Shown piece after piece: positions 32,990-43,854 of a stretch of 64,000 nucleotides of DNA (positions within the stretch are counted from its first letter, which is position 1; the number at the start of each line of letters is the position of its first letter). Origin of the DNA: Dicyema japonicum (taxonomy: Eukaryota > Dicyemida > Rhombozoa > Dicyemidae). Below the pieces are notes generated by a model. It saw nothing but the letters and a program-made list of their open reading frames with translations, was not told where the DNA came from and searched no databases. The stretch spans positions 229,834-293,833 of the forward strand of contig RDEW01000022.1 of NCBI GenBank assembly GCA_011109175.1, given 5' to 3'. The position numbers were made by a program, and so were the translations under genes.

Positions 32990-34495
32990 TTATAGCTAAT
33001 AACTTCTCTGTTGTATCGCTCTAAAAAAGGGATATCTCCTCAACTTAAATTGTAATCGACTCAAAATAGAATTTATATCACAAAGGGTTTAAGAAAAGCT
33101 TATCGGTAAAATTTAACGTCTTATGTAACATAGATATGGCAACTTGTTTTTCAGCACCAATGGAAGCACAAAGATGGCGGAGTCAGGCCAATAGGAAGAG
33201 GAATTGATGGGTGGTTTGGTTTCTTCAAATAGAGTGAATCAGGGATTTATTCCATTGCGACCCGATCTTGTTTCCCTTGAGTTTCTTAATCACTCCAGCT
33301 TCTCTAACAATAAAGGCCCGTTAATATCTGAGCAGAGTAGCAGAATCAGAGAAAATCTCTTTAAGATGGAAGATACACCTATACAAGGGTGAGTGTTCCA
33401 AGAGTCTGTTCGCACTTTTAAATATCCAAGCGAATCTAAGAGAAGTAACAGCGTAATTCATTTTCAAGACTGGCTTCAAAATGGCTATAGACGATATGAG
33501 CATGGATAGCTTCCGATATTTTAACTCCAAGAGTGAGACCAAGACACGGGAAAGGAGTCAGTTCTTCTCGGTTCGTGCGTGAGAATCTCCACAAATTAGT
33601 AGAATCAGTTATGGAGTCGTATAGGTGAGAAGGGGAGTAGACCTCGCATCTAAGATTGTCATAAATCGACAAACTTTCGATTCCAAATGTGGATGATCGA
33701 CTGAGTGTGCGTTCTTCAATATGTGTCGCCTCCTTTTTATGGAAGGCTGACTTTATTTCTTGCGGCCACGTAACAGTAGAGTCGCTCTTTCTCAAAACGC
33801 ATAATGGCGACCTCTGCTTTGGATTTCACAGAAGAAAGAAAAAATTCCCGAGGAAGACATCCGAATTTGTAGCATGAACCATCCGTTTTTTACGAGGAGA
33901 CATATTGTCTTATCAACTGATTCTCCATTGCAAGAGAATCAGACTTGATGACGGTTACTTAACGGAATCAAAGCTTTCGTCGCCAAGAGCATAAGGTTAT
34001 GACTAAATTAATGTTGGTTAAATAATGTCAATTTATAAGAGAATATTTGGTGATTAATCGACTATTTTGGCTGTAATTCTCACTAAAATAATTATCAATG
34101 TACCAAAGCTAGTGGTGTGGAATGCCCTCTTGTAATATTCTAAAATTTTATGATTTAAGTTCTGCGATAAATGCATAAATTACTAATTCTGAACTCTTGA
34201 GCTGGTTCCTTTGTCTGTCAACTTCATTATGGTAGTAAATTTCTTTTAAGGGATTTAGGATAGGGGTGTTTACAGTATTATGCCATACATATCGCTCATT
34301 CTTTTGTCCACAATAGTTTGATAAATTTTCTGGTCCCCCGCGAATTCTTGGATATCGGGTACTATTCATATATTGGCTATATAATATCACCATGGTATTT
34401 ATTATTAATATTTATTTTATTAAAATGTTATTAAATAAATAAAAAATAATTAGTTTATATAATTTTAAATTAACAAAATAACATCCATCTCATTG
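32990..34495. other. Unassigned
   Basis: Minus-strand frame 33436-33795 (119 codons) includes IYDNLRCEVYSPSHLYDS and ELTPFPCLGLTLGVKISEAI, and continues in another frame to about 33330. It looks like decayed coding DNA, but I cannot name a family. A plus-strand frame (33204-33392) overlaps it. Confidence 0.3.
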
Positions 34496-34499
34496 TTGA

Positions 34500-34760
34500 G
34501 GATTACACTAAATGTCACAAAGGTTTGAAACATCTCGCGGAAAGACAGCACAACTTACTAAAAATTGCGAGGTCTTCTTGCCTACCAGGAGTATGCTCGC
34601 AAATTTGAAAACAAATCTTATCCCTTTTGGACACTCGTAAAGACTCCAGAGAAAGTCTGAAAAGATGGAGATGCACAGACACGGAGATCATTTAATTTAG
34701 ACGATAACTTTTCCTCTTTCCTGTATTCCCGGGGTTATAATAATAATCCTAAATTAAATA
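34500..34760 (+). mobile_element. LINE-A 3' terminal fragment
   Basis: Ends with ACGGAGATCATTTAATTTAG, GACGATAACTTTTCCTC and CCGGGGTTATAATAATAAT, the family 3' end. The coding part is too decayed to align well. Confidence 0.55.
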
Positions 34761-35142
34761 ATAATAATTTTAACACATCAACCTTATTTATGATACACCC
34801 AATGCCTGGCTGAGATTCAAAAGGATCCATCTTTTCATTCCACCGGGAGACAATTTCGTCCCCTCTGGCGACGAGTTCTGCCTTCAATCTCCACTTACTT
34901 GTACAATATTTTTTAGATCACTGTGCCTTGATGAGGAATTTACTGGAACGCTTCAGGATCACGGACTTGGATAGTTTGGTTTACCCTTGGTCTTTGGAAT
35001 AATTTCATTCACTTATCCCCGCAGCTAATTGATTATTTATTTACATAATAGAAGTGTTGCCTCAATGGAGATCACCTGGGGGAGCCACTGGGTTTCGCGA
35101 ACTTCCGAGTGTAGTCAGTTGTCTCTAAAGACAGAATAAAAG

Positions 35143-35879
35143 TTATTTAATTGTAAAACGAATCAAATCAACATTTATATAATCTATTTTCTTCCTATGA
35201 AATGAATACTGTTTGGGGACATCAAAATGATACGAATCAACCAACAAAGAATCGATGCCAATTGCACGTGCCTTATTCATAATAGTCTACAAATTAGACA
35301 CACATAGACATTCCTACTTGCTGTTTTATGGAGAGAATAAACAGGTCCTCGGCATATTTTAAAGGCAGCCTCCACAAACTTCATATCAATCCCTAAGACT
35401 AAGCCATAATAAACCAGAACACCCACGTGTCCCATAAGGGGGATTCATTACGACAGTATCAATGGGAAGTCCGTAAGGAAATAGTTTTCCCAGAGAACAA
35501 ACATCGCAGTTGAACAACTCTACAACATCCTGTATATCAAAGTACGAGATGTTCCTGTTACATATTGTTAATGCAGAATGGTCAACATCAAACGAATAAA
35601 TAAATCTAATTTACAACAAAAATCACTTTGAATTTGAGAGAGCACATGCTGTAGTCAGCATTCCAGAACCACAACCAAGATCACCAATGCTCTTATCGAC
35701 AATGTCATTAAATCCAATTTGAATTGTAGAGATAATTTGAGCTAATAATTTAAAGTTGAAATACCAGCAATATGTGCTGTCGTAAAGTATTGTTCGAGTG
35801 ATAGAACTGGATTTTCAAATGGCTCAACTTGTTGGAGATAAGATTGTAACTGCTTTACATTTATAGCTTTACCACTCAT
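35143..35879 (-). CDS. METTL5: METTL5-like 18S rRNA N6-adenosine methyltransferase
   Basis: METTL5 (with TRMT112) makes m6A1832 on human 18S rRNA. Minus-strand exons give, in order, QLQSYLQQVEPFENPVLSLE QYFTTAHIA, the SAM-binding DLGCGSGMLTTA, FDVDHSALTICNRN, FNCDVCSL, the catalytic motif NPPYGT, GIDMKFVEAAFKI, VYSLHKTASRN and a basic end KKIDYINVDLIRFTIK. Introns: 35742-35764 (23 nt), 35606-35626 (21), about 35393-35422 (30) and 35287-35309 (23), all GT-AG. The third junction is one base out of frame; a GGG run (35422-35424) next to it is the likely cause. Corrected length is about 212 residues (human 209). Start ATG 35879 and stop 35143 are well placed. Confidence 0.88.
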
Positions 35880-35889
35880 CAACGTGCTT

Positions 35890-36360
35890 TTTATATTTTA
35901 TTTATTATTATTTATTTATTTAATTTCAATAGTTTTAATTTAAAATATTGGGTTTGTGTGGTAGTCATGTGGCTTTATCTCACGTGTGTTTTTATTGTCT
36001 TATAATTCGGCTCTCTAAACGTGCATGGTATAAATGATATGAAAGAACATCAACTGTCAAAAAATTACTAGATGATACTAAAGTGGTCTCACGGCCACAA
36101 CGGATCACAGAATAGCTGTTGCTCACTTCTTCAAGAAGCATATCTTTAGAAGAATCTGGTGTATTATGAAATTAGTGTAGAATGATACGAGGTCGCCTTC
36201 GAACAAAGAGCCTTAAGAAGATATATATTTCACAAAGTGATGAACGGAGTCGATCACTGCAATCAACAATGTTGCAAGATGAGTTATTTGGACCACAGAC
36301 CCAAAGAATCAAAAAATTGGCATATCATAACTTAGACAGAAGATGTTGATCCTATAAGTG
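35890..36360. other. Upstream region of METTL5
   Basis: AT-rich promoter-side sequence; a plus-strand frame near 36180-36350 contains GRLRTKSLKKIYISQ and is unrecognised. Confidence 0.35.
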
Positions 36361-36361
36361 A

Positions 36362-36640
36362 TTGACTCTAACAAATCTTGAATGATGTTCGCTTTGCTGT
36401 AAAAATAGGTACTGCAAAACTCGTCTCCCAGGACGATTTAATGTCTCCAATTTTGTTTATAACATACCCAGAAATTTTCCTAACTGATTTGATAATAAAA
36501 TTTGGAATTGATTTGAGACCATGATAGTCCCGTATATATACTAAACAACTCGTTACCTTCTTCCACATTATATTATTAGCACTTTAGGGAAATGGATGGG
36601 TTCTTATTTACGAGGCCTTGACTATGTATACATTTCTGCT
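36362..36640 (-). CDS. Possible START-like lipid-transfer fragment with a 23-nt intron
   Basis: The minus strand encodes KVTSCLVYIRDYHGLKSIPN FIIKSVRKI, then a clean GT-AG intron of 23 nt, then DIKSSWETSFAVPIFTAKRT and a stop. The pattern hydrophobic strand, D-x-x-G, I-P-x-x-I-I-x-x-V resembles the end of START domains (for example the phosphatidylcholine transfer protein), but the match is short. Upstream exons were not resolved. It is divergent from METTL5-sized genes and might be a remnant. Confidence 0.3.
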
Positions 36641-36699
36641 TGCCATCCTTTGCAGATCCGACAAATTAACTTATTCATTGTCCTCTGTTTCGTGCCTTT

Positions 36700-37900
36700 T
36701 TCAGAAATTGTTTAGGTCTTCTTGAAAGTGGAATTTAGCGTTAATTCAGAGGTGTCAAGGTTAATTAGAATCGCTCTCAATTACAAAATAAGTAAGGTGG
36801 ATACTATTGGTGGTTTACGAAGATTTCTATTTTCTGTGAAAACGAAAGAGTGAGGAAAAGCAAAAAAATGTACATTTTGGAATTGTAGAATTTAGGGAAA
36901 TTGAAATTAGGTTAGTTACATGCTATTTGAGTTTGATTAAAAACGACGCCCTTCTCGTCTTAGAGCATTAGAATTTGTCGTTCTGTCATTCATGCCTTCG
37001 ACGACCATAGGGCGAGTCACTTATACCCTGACCCTCCCTCAATTTTCCCGACATATTAGATCACTTTATCAGATTTGTAAGAGTGGTCGTCTTTTACGTT
37101 TTCGTTAGCACCAGCTTCCTTCATTTGGGGGATCTGGGTTAAATCGATAAAGCTGCCAACCTCCCATTTCATTTCCTCTACTCTCTTCTCGTTCAGATTA
37201 GAGATAGTGGATTAGGTGAATTCCCCGGTAGTTTTGACTCTCGACAAACATACTTGAGTTCATAAAAACCGTAATTTTATCCCCTCATCACCACATCGAT
37301 GTATTATAAAAGAATTATCTATAAAAGCGGGATTCGACTTTACGTGCTTCTTATACGACCTTTGTTAAAAAGTTCAAGTTTCTGGTGTCTCCTGACTTTG
37401 TCACCTCGTCCGTACTATCGAGAAGAGGGAAAATATTGATTTTTATCTACCATGAAACAAAATAGACATTATGTACAATAGAGATTCGCCACCACCTCAA
37501 CGATGAGAATTACTATCTTTTACGTAAGCACTTCCTCGTTTTGTGGTGCTTTTTCAACAAAACTTACGAAATCATCGTCTAACCATCGAATTGTAATAAA
37601 AACTAATTTTAAATTTATTAAACTGTATAATATTCATGAAACTTAAATATTCAGGATTTTACAAGGGAAACTGAAAATGTAGTACAACCCCGCCCCAATA
37701 AAACCACGGCTTGGGGCATCCTCTGTATTCTGGGGACCCTCTATATATGGGACACTTTTTTTTATAAAGTTCATTATGTTATGAGAGTTTATTTAATTTC
37801 CGACCAATAGAATAATAAAAATCATCGACCCCGCCTATTGGAGCATTTTTATTAAATAAAAAAATTTATTTATTATTCTATTCAACAATAAAATATTATT
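36700..37900. other. Unassigned
   Basis: The minus strand near 37090-37190 reads EEMKWEVGSFIDLTQIPQMK without stops; no family recognised. At 37680 and 37830 short CAACCCCGCC and GACCCCGCC blocks resemble the Tigger-like terminal repeat at 40966-40992 and may be ends of small relatives. Confidence 0.3.
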
Positions 37901-37902
37901 CT

Positions 37903-39245
37903 GCTGAAACACTTGGGCCCAGCATCAATAAATGCATTAACAATCATCTACAACACATCGCTGAACATAAATACCATACCGACTTTATGGAAACTATCAA
38001 AAATTCGACCAATATTGAAGCCGGGAAGACCGAAGAACGATCCCGGCTCTTACAGACCAGTTTCCCTTATATGTGTTTTGTCGAGGATCCTGGAGAAACT
38101 GGTCCTAAAAGTTATTCGCCCTTCTCTCCCACAACCTACATTCCAACATGGCTTCAAGGAAGGATTATCAACAACCTCCTTCCTAACAACATTAATGAAG
38201 TTCATAACTGAAGGACACAAAAACAAGCCAAAAACAGGAAAAATCGGTCATATGTACGATCGACATTCAAAAAGCTTTCGACTCTGTCCCAAGGAAGATC
38301 CTCATACGAAAAATATTTTTGACAAAAATTGATGCACCACTAAAGTTATGGTTAGCAAATTTCGTAAGTGGACGCCGAGGGAAAGTGTCCGTCGGAAACA
38401 AGAGTTCCAGATCGGGATTATTACCCAATGGTGTACCCCAAGGATCTCCTTTGTCACCAATCCTCTTTAATTTATTTTTGAGTGATCTCCCCGTACCTAT
38501 GAATAATAATGACATGCTACTTTCCTATGCCGATGACATAGTTGTCGCATCTAGGGACGTAAATGTCGAACATGCTAAAGAAAGACTACAAGGAATACTA
38601 AATAACATATATGGATGGTTGTGCGAAAATCGATTAAATGCATGTTCCGAAAAGTCAGCAGTCACTCTATTTACTAAGAATAGAAAGATGGGAACGCAAA
38701 CAATTGATGTCACGTTAAATGGAGTACCTATACCACAAAAGAAATCGCAGAAGATACTGGGAGTAACTTTTGATACTTTCCTCTGCTTCTCAGCCCATGT
38801 GGAATCTATCATATCAACCTGTGCAAAGAAGATCAATTTTGTAAAGGCCTTCCTTTGGAACTGTGGAGGAATTTATCCGCCAGGTATCGGGACCCTCTAC
38901 AAGCAGTATGTCGAGCCAACAATAGGCTATGCATGTGCTGCATGGGGATCTAACCTGTCGGCAACGAACCTAACAAAAATTCAAGAGATCCAGTCAAGAG
39001 CAAAAAATTACTAGAAAAATATACAGATAAAGAAATTGCCCCCAGAGCACTCGAGTCTATCATAGAGGCAACTGGAGGCAATTTCAGAAGAGGAAAGGAA
39101 AAAGACCCTCGTCCGTATAGAAAATGCGTGGGATCATGGTCGGAGCATCGAGAAAAAATGGCCCGATTATTGAGAGATGCCGGGATCACCTGAATATTAG
39201 TTATTGGTTAAGACGGTGTTTCTTTGGCTTAAATAATAATAATAA
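37903..39245 (+). mobile_element. LINE-A RT, best-preserved copy, 5' truncated
   Basis: Frame 37913-38332 carries the fingers (LWKLSKIRPILKPGRPKNDP, SYRPVSLICVLSRILEKLVL, TFQHGFKEGLSTTSFLTTL). One indel near 38250 moves to VICTIDIQKAFDSVPRKI, and frame 38319-39014 holds LLPNGVPQGSPLSPILFNLF, MLLSYADDIVVASRDVN, KKSQKILGVTFDTFL and EPTIGYACAAWGSN. A second indel in the A6 run at 38998-39003 leads to the C-terminus PRPYRKCVGSWSEHREKMAR and LLRDAGIT-stop (39192). The 3' stem pairs CACC with GGTG just downstream, then (AAT)n. The endonuclease is absent (truncation at about 37.9 kb). Two indels in otherwise intact sequence suggest youth. Confidence 0.85.
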
Positions 39246-39465
39246 TTAACTATGGGGGAGAGCGACATTACATAGTAAGCGTTTCCGTGGACAACTGCGA
39301 TCCCAATTCGTTGCCTCAACCAGACTGCTTCCCGCACGTCTTTCTTACGGAGGGCCAATTTCCCCCCGATTTCCTTAGGAAATTGGCTGTAATTCTACCG
39401 GGCGCACCAGACGTCTCGATTGCCACCGGTAAAAAACAATAGCGGTCTCCAATTTCGCCATATTT

Positions 39466-39912
39466 TTAATCTTGATTTTCTTGGAGTATTATCGAGTTCG
39501 AGAAAGAATCCACAACAGTGCAGTCCCATATTAGCGATTTTCCCTCGATGAACGGATAGATAGTTAACCCATCCGGTCTTTTCCCGTCTCCGCGGTCCAA
39601 TCCCACGGGCTCCAGTACTTCAAGAGCACGCATGACAATGTTGTTCATAGCAGCATGGCGGAGTGCTCTGCCCGCACTCCTTTTGCACGAGAGCGGATGC
39701 AGCCCATTGGCATCGACGATTCATCCACAACGACATTGATGTTCGACGCAAACATCAACTCCCACGCGTTTTGCGATCTCAGTCATCGTCCAATAGGGTC
39801 CCCAGGGAGGAACACGGGAGTGCATCCAGCCACGCTCCGCTCCCATGGTTGGCGGCGGACACGAGGCATGCAAGACGATTCTGGTTGACCTCAGACTTTA
39901 GCACGTTGATGA
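39466..39912 (-). mobile_element. LINE-B C-terminal fragment
   Basis: Minus-strand frame 39466-39648 encodes [20 protein letters not shown] then [15 protein letters not shown], the PD-(D/E)XK-like segment. Upstream 39660-39900 in other frames gives the cysteine-knuckle region and HGSGAWLDALPCSSLGT. Its 5' side directly adjoins the S1 SINE. Confidence 0.65.
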
Positions 39913-39914
39913 TA

Positions 39915-40170
39915 TTCTTGGTTGAGAGCGATGACACATATGCTGCAAGAGACCTGAAGGTCACTAGTTCTAATCCCGATACTGCACATTTCGGTTGAAG
40001 GTTCCACGCATCAATATGCTTTGGCTTGACGAGTGACGCCGTCATCAGTGAACTTCACTGCGGAACAGGATCGTCTATAAAGGACATACACCAAAAAAAA
40101 AACGAAGAGCATTCCTTGATCTTCTCTCGATTAGCTATTATAACTGTTCTTTGCTTTAAATAAAGTGTGT
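39915..40170 (+). mobile_element. S1 tRNA-derived SINE, copy 2
   Basis: Box A-like TGGTTGAGAGCG (39919-39930) and box B-like AGTTCTAATCCC lie about 46 bp apart. It shares with 32752-32985 the core GCTTTGGCTTGACGAGTGAC and TCGTCTATAAAGGACATACA, and the end GCTTTAAATAAAG. The tRNA of origin is not clear. Confidence 0.6.
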
Positions 40171-40218
40171 TGTGCCTAAGGGGAGCGATAACAGATATGG
40201 CTCCTCGGAAAGTGCGAA

Positions 40219-40992
40219 TATTATGACAAGATTAATATGGAAAATATTTTTAATTGTGATGAAACTTGCCTTTTCATTAAAAAATTCAAATAAATCATTT
40301 GTCACTAAAGAACATTATTTGGTAAAAAATCTGTAAAGATATCAGTCCTTCTATGCTGTAGTATTAAAGATGAAAAATTAAAACCGTTGATTATTTATTA
40401 TTATTAGCAATGTCCGCGGAACCAGAAAAGTTAGCTAATTTGAGATTCCACTTTTGCCATACATCTCTGGATACACGCTGTGAGTCGTTTCCATCCTCCC
40501 TGTTTCTCGCATCCGCCCTCAGATCATCCAGCTCCTCTCCTGTTTTCAGTTTTCTCCCTATTCAAGTGAGTTCTTTGTCGACCTCGATACGCTGTTTTGT
40601 TTAATGCATAAAAGTATGATTCCATGGCCTGATGGATTCATGGATGACTGATATCTTGATTAGAAAAATTAATAATGAAATTTTCTTACAATCGACAAAT
40701 TTTAATTTTTATCGATAATGCTCGATGTCACATTTGTCAAAATTCAATATTTAATATTTGTTCTGAAGCACTAGAGAATATTATGATTTCAGACTGAACG
40801 TCTCAAAGATATTACGAAAAAATACAATATTGGGGGGAAAATCAACGATTACTATTTTAATTAATAATAAAATAAAATAGCTTCTTTTTTTAATATGCTA
40901 TTTAATTTTAAAAAAAATAAAAAATAGTATTGATAAAAGGATAATTTATTTCACTCTTTGTATTTGGAGCGTTTTCTATTGGGGTTGAACTG
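40219..40992 (+). mobile_element. Tigger/pogo-like transposase relic with right inverted repeat
   Basis: The plus strand encodes INMENIFNCDETCLFIKK (first catalytic Asp of pogo/Tigger DDE enzymes, consensus N-x-D-E-T), then SVKISVLLCCSIKDEKLKPL. After an inserted LINE-C fragment it resumes with DSWMTDILIRKINNEI and, one frame over, IDNARCHICQ (second Asp). The right end 40966-40992 (GGAGCG ... CAACTG in reverse) is followed by TA, as expected for TA-target insertion. The left end is lost near the S1 SINE. The third catalytic residue was not located. Confidence 0.6.
40410..40605 (-). mobile_element. LINE-C C-terminus inserted in the Tigger-like element
   Basis: The minus strand encodes KLKTGEELDDLRADARNRE, related to the tail at 20345-20560 (KLKTGDDLEMLRIIASNR). 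An ATTATTATT-rich tail borders the Tigger-like coding sequence on the 3' side, fitting insertion by retroposition. Confidence 0.55.
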
Positions 40993-41059
40993 TATATGTA
41001 TTATCTCAGTAAACATCCAAAATCACAAATGAAAAAGGCGCAATTCCAAGCAAGTTAAA

Positions 41060-41299
41060 TTACTTTTCCATGAGTTCTATAAGAAAAAAGTAGAATTCAT
41101 GTGACCAATTTTGGAGAGATACATGGAGTTGTTTGTCCGACTCTAAATGCGAAGAAACAATCTCATTGACTGTCGCAAATAATTCAAAAATAAGAATCAT
41201 CCAACATTTGAATGTGCATATTAAATCTCTGATATGACTATGTCTGAAAAATTTTTTTATTTTCGTATAAATTATTCCATACGAAACTAAAAACACCAT
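41060..41299 (-). CDS. Hypothetical exon
   Basis: A 79-codon minus-strand frame with LIFELFATVNEIVSSHLESD and LHVSLQNWSHEFYFFLIELM. It is protein-like; possible GT-AG ends of 22-30 nt are near both sides. No family recognised. It lies head-to-head with RPB4. Confidence 0.3.
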   Translation of the reverse strand: MVFLVSYGIIYTKIKKFFRHSHIRDLICTFKCWMILIFELFATVNEIVSSHLESDKQLHVSLQNWSHEFYFFLIELMEK

Positions 41300-41620
41300 T
41301 CAATAAGGCATACTGAATAGCTAAGATAACACGACTTTACAAGAGAATCTTGATAAACAAATTATAACAGTAAATCGTCTATGGATATTATTCAAATTAG
41401 TACAAATTTTTAGATCTCAATGGAATGAACTGTTAGTCTTATTTTTACACCGTTCATGACTTATTCATGATCATGAGGGTATGTGAAATAATGCTGTGAC
41501 GTTAACTATTTTCATAATTAAAAGGTAAGTTGAGCTATTTTTTTCTATAAAAATGAATATTTAAAAAATAGTATTTAAATTAAAAATATATTTAAATATT
41601 TTAAAAATTCCTTTCTTGTG

Positions 41621-42118
41621 ATGTCGCCTGCTGACTTTGAAGAGAACTCAGACTATTTGTGCTTCACGGAGGGTACTCATCCATAATATTTCAGAGTTTG
41701 AAAACGCTGAGACCCTACTAATATCCGAGGTGAGATTCCTCCTGCAACACAGGTAGTTAAACGACTCATTCTCAGAGAGGATACAAATAACGAAGACGAT
41801 GACGCCTTGGAATTGTCTGAGGTGTTCACTTCTGTCTTGGATTACTGCAACTCATTCAGTAAGTACAAGACAAGGGAGACAGTGGCGGCCGTGAGGAGGT
41901 TAGTACCCTTTATATGCCAGAGTCCTCGGAAAGTGCAATGTGCACAGATTTGAAAGAGCTCAATTGGCCAATTTGTCCCCTTCCACAGTAACACAGGCAA
42001 AGGCGTTGATTCCCAGGTTAACATGTCCACGTGTTTTAGTTTGTCTGATAAATTGTCAGATGAGGAGATTGCAGCCATAATCGATGATATGGAAGCCAAG
42101 ACTAAATTTCAGTTGTGA
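41621..42118 (+). CDS. POLR2D: RNA polymerase II subunit RPB4
   Basis: RPB4 pairs with RPB7 to form the stalk of RNA polymerase II. Five exons encode about 135 residues (human 142): FENAETLLISEVRFLLQHR, ELSEVFTSVLDYCNSFSKYK, TRETVAAVRR, HRFERAQLANLSPSTV, QAKALIPSL and LSDEEIAAIIDDME, in family order to the C-terminus. Introns are 41673-41694 (22 nt), 41753-41775 (23), 41899-41920 (22) and 42017-42039 (23), all GT-AG; exon total 408 nt is divisible by three, so no indel is needed. ATG at 41621 gives the expected short acidic N-terminus. No promoter element is obvious. Confidence 0.93.
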
Positions 42119-42479
42119 TTTACATTTACTTTAATGATTATTTTTGTTATAAATCCTTTTTTCACATTCTGGACGTGACAGAATTAGAATCCATATCTTT
42201 CTCTAATTTTTAGTTTAAAAATCCGAATTTTCGATATCTCTTAGGTATGTAATTCCGTCTATTGAGAATTGGAAAAATGATGGGCTACATCCATATTGAG
42301 GAGATGACTTACAAGTTATATGCCATAGTGCACCTGAACAAATTCATTGTCCTGGAAGCTGAGATTGAAGCCAGAACTTGTCTGTAGGGACGAAAATGTC
42401 TCCTGTGGAATAAAGAGATGGATCCTTTTGAATGTCGGTCAGGCATTGAGTGTCTCCTGAGTCTTACATGTGTCGTGGC
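42119..42479. other. Spacer downstream of RPB4
   Basis: No gene recognised; AATAAA-like signals not obvious. Confidence 0.4.
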
Positions 42480-42680
42480 TTTTTAGTGTGCCAGGCGTCC
42501 CAGCTTCTTTAGGAAACAAAGAGATTTTCCGCTTATTCCTCCTGCAATGGGGCTGAATGTGAACTGATCATGCAGCGCTTCGTATTTTGTCTCCTGTGCT
42601 TTCATTGCTTTTTCCGACTTATACAGTGTGTCTACCAGGCTCCTGCCAGCACTGATGGACAAGACATCTTTCAATTAAGT
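42480..42680 (-). mobile_element. LINE-B C-terminal fragment
   Basis: Minus-strand frame 42483-42674 reads KYEALHDQFTFSPIAGGIS then FLKKLGRLA, matching the pattern F-V-P-x-A-V-E-T ... R-R-x-G-x-x-I of this family's C-terminus. Its 5' part contains a T-L-Y-K-S stretch in place of V-D-T-x-x-x-S. Confidence 0.5.
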
Positions 42681-42699
42681 GTGGCTGCTCTCAAAATTG

Positions 42700-43115
42700 A
42701 AAACGCATTTCCGTCTGATGACATTGGATATGACAGTCGAGGGTTCGAATCTGAAAGATGGAGTTTTCAACCAAGGTCAATTCTCGTCAAACAGATTCCA
42801 CCGTCAGGCGACGAGTACTTCTGGCAATACAAAGTTTATGAAATGGATCTTCCTATCTTCTCCCTTACAAAATTCACTGGTGAAAATTACCATTATGAAA
42901 TCTGTTCCGCTAAAGAATGAAGTGATTTCCGCAACGGTAGGTGATATGATGAAAATAATAGAGATATCATATTTCACCGCTCTTCAGAAGCGGACTAATA
43001 GATAATGGATTTGGTCGATACAAACAGACGTTCTTCTTGGGTTCCTTCCTTCGATTAATAGTTGTGAATGTTTGTGTTAGGTTTACGAAATATTAGGATT
43101 AATAAATAAATAAAA
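42700..43115 (+). mobile_element. S2 short retroposon, longest copy
   Basis: Shares GGAGTTTTCA..CAAGGTCAATTCTCGTC, GGCGACGAGT and GTTCCGCTAAAGAATGAAG with the copies at 47785 and 28291, and ends GGATTAATAAATAAATAAAA. A box B-like GAGGGTTCGAATCTG (42739-42753) near the 5' end hints at a tRNA head, but no convincing box A was found. Confidence 0.55.
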
Positions 43116-43854
43116 ACGCACTGCCCGCACGTCGCCCTCCAGAAGTTTCCGGTTTACTCTCTCCTTTAGTTTGTCGGGACGTCTTTGGTGTATCCTTCTC
43201 TGGTTTCGACTTCATTGACATTAAGTGGCTGTTTAAGTGTTGCGTTGTGACTGATAAAATTCATTATGCTTCGTTTCGGTTTTCCGGATAAGTTGAGCTG
43301 GGAGTTTGTTTCTTTATATTGTCCTCAGATCCCGTTATAGGTATTTCGAGTGCGACAGGTGCATATAAAAGTTTTAGCCAGGATTCCCAACTGTCAGAGG
43401 ACAGTGCGTGATCAATGGCTTCTGAAAGACGCGTTGCTGCTGCAATTCGTACTCCTTTAGAAATTTTTACTGGGATCTACCTGGCTTTCCGGAGGTTCGA
43501 AATCTTCAAGATAGTGTGGTCAGTATGTGGCAGTGTAAAGTTTGGCTGGGTTATTTTTTCCCGCCTGGGAAACTCCTATCTAATACAAGAGGGGCACAGT
43601 CAACTCGACAGCGTCTCGGCGCAAGCTTCACTCATTTTTATGCAGCTCAAATGGACGAATGATTCACATGGCGTGCAGTTAATTCAAAATTTCCTGAGTT
43701 GTTCTTACTGGCTTTGTTCCTCGTAAGAGACATACCTGAGTTGTTCTTACTGGCTTTGTTCCTCGTACTTCGTCTTCTTTTCGTTCTTTATTTTCCATCT
43801 GAGATTTTAGTTGATCACACCCACACGTTTATTTATTATCGAGTCACTAGTTAA
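43116..43854. repeat. Unassigned; contains a 33-bp direct repeat
   Basis: CCTGAGTTGTTCTTACTGGC continuing to CCTCGTA occurs at 43693-43725 and 43735-43767. Plus-strand frame 43415-43726 (103 codons) is unrecognised. Confidence 0.5.

Noticed and set aside
42739-42753. tRNA gene suggested by GAGGGTTCGAATCTG
   Set aside because: No box A at proper spacing and no cloverleaf; the motif lies within the repeated S2 family.
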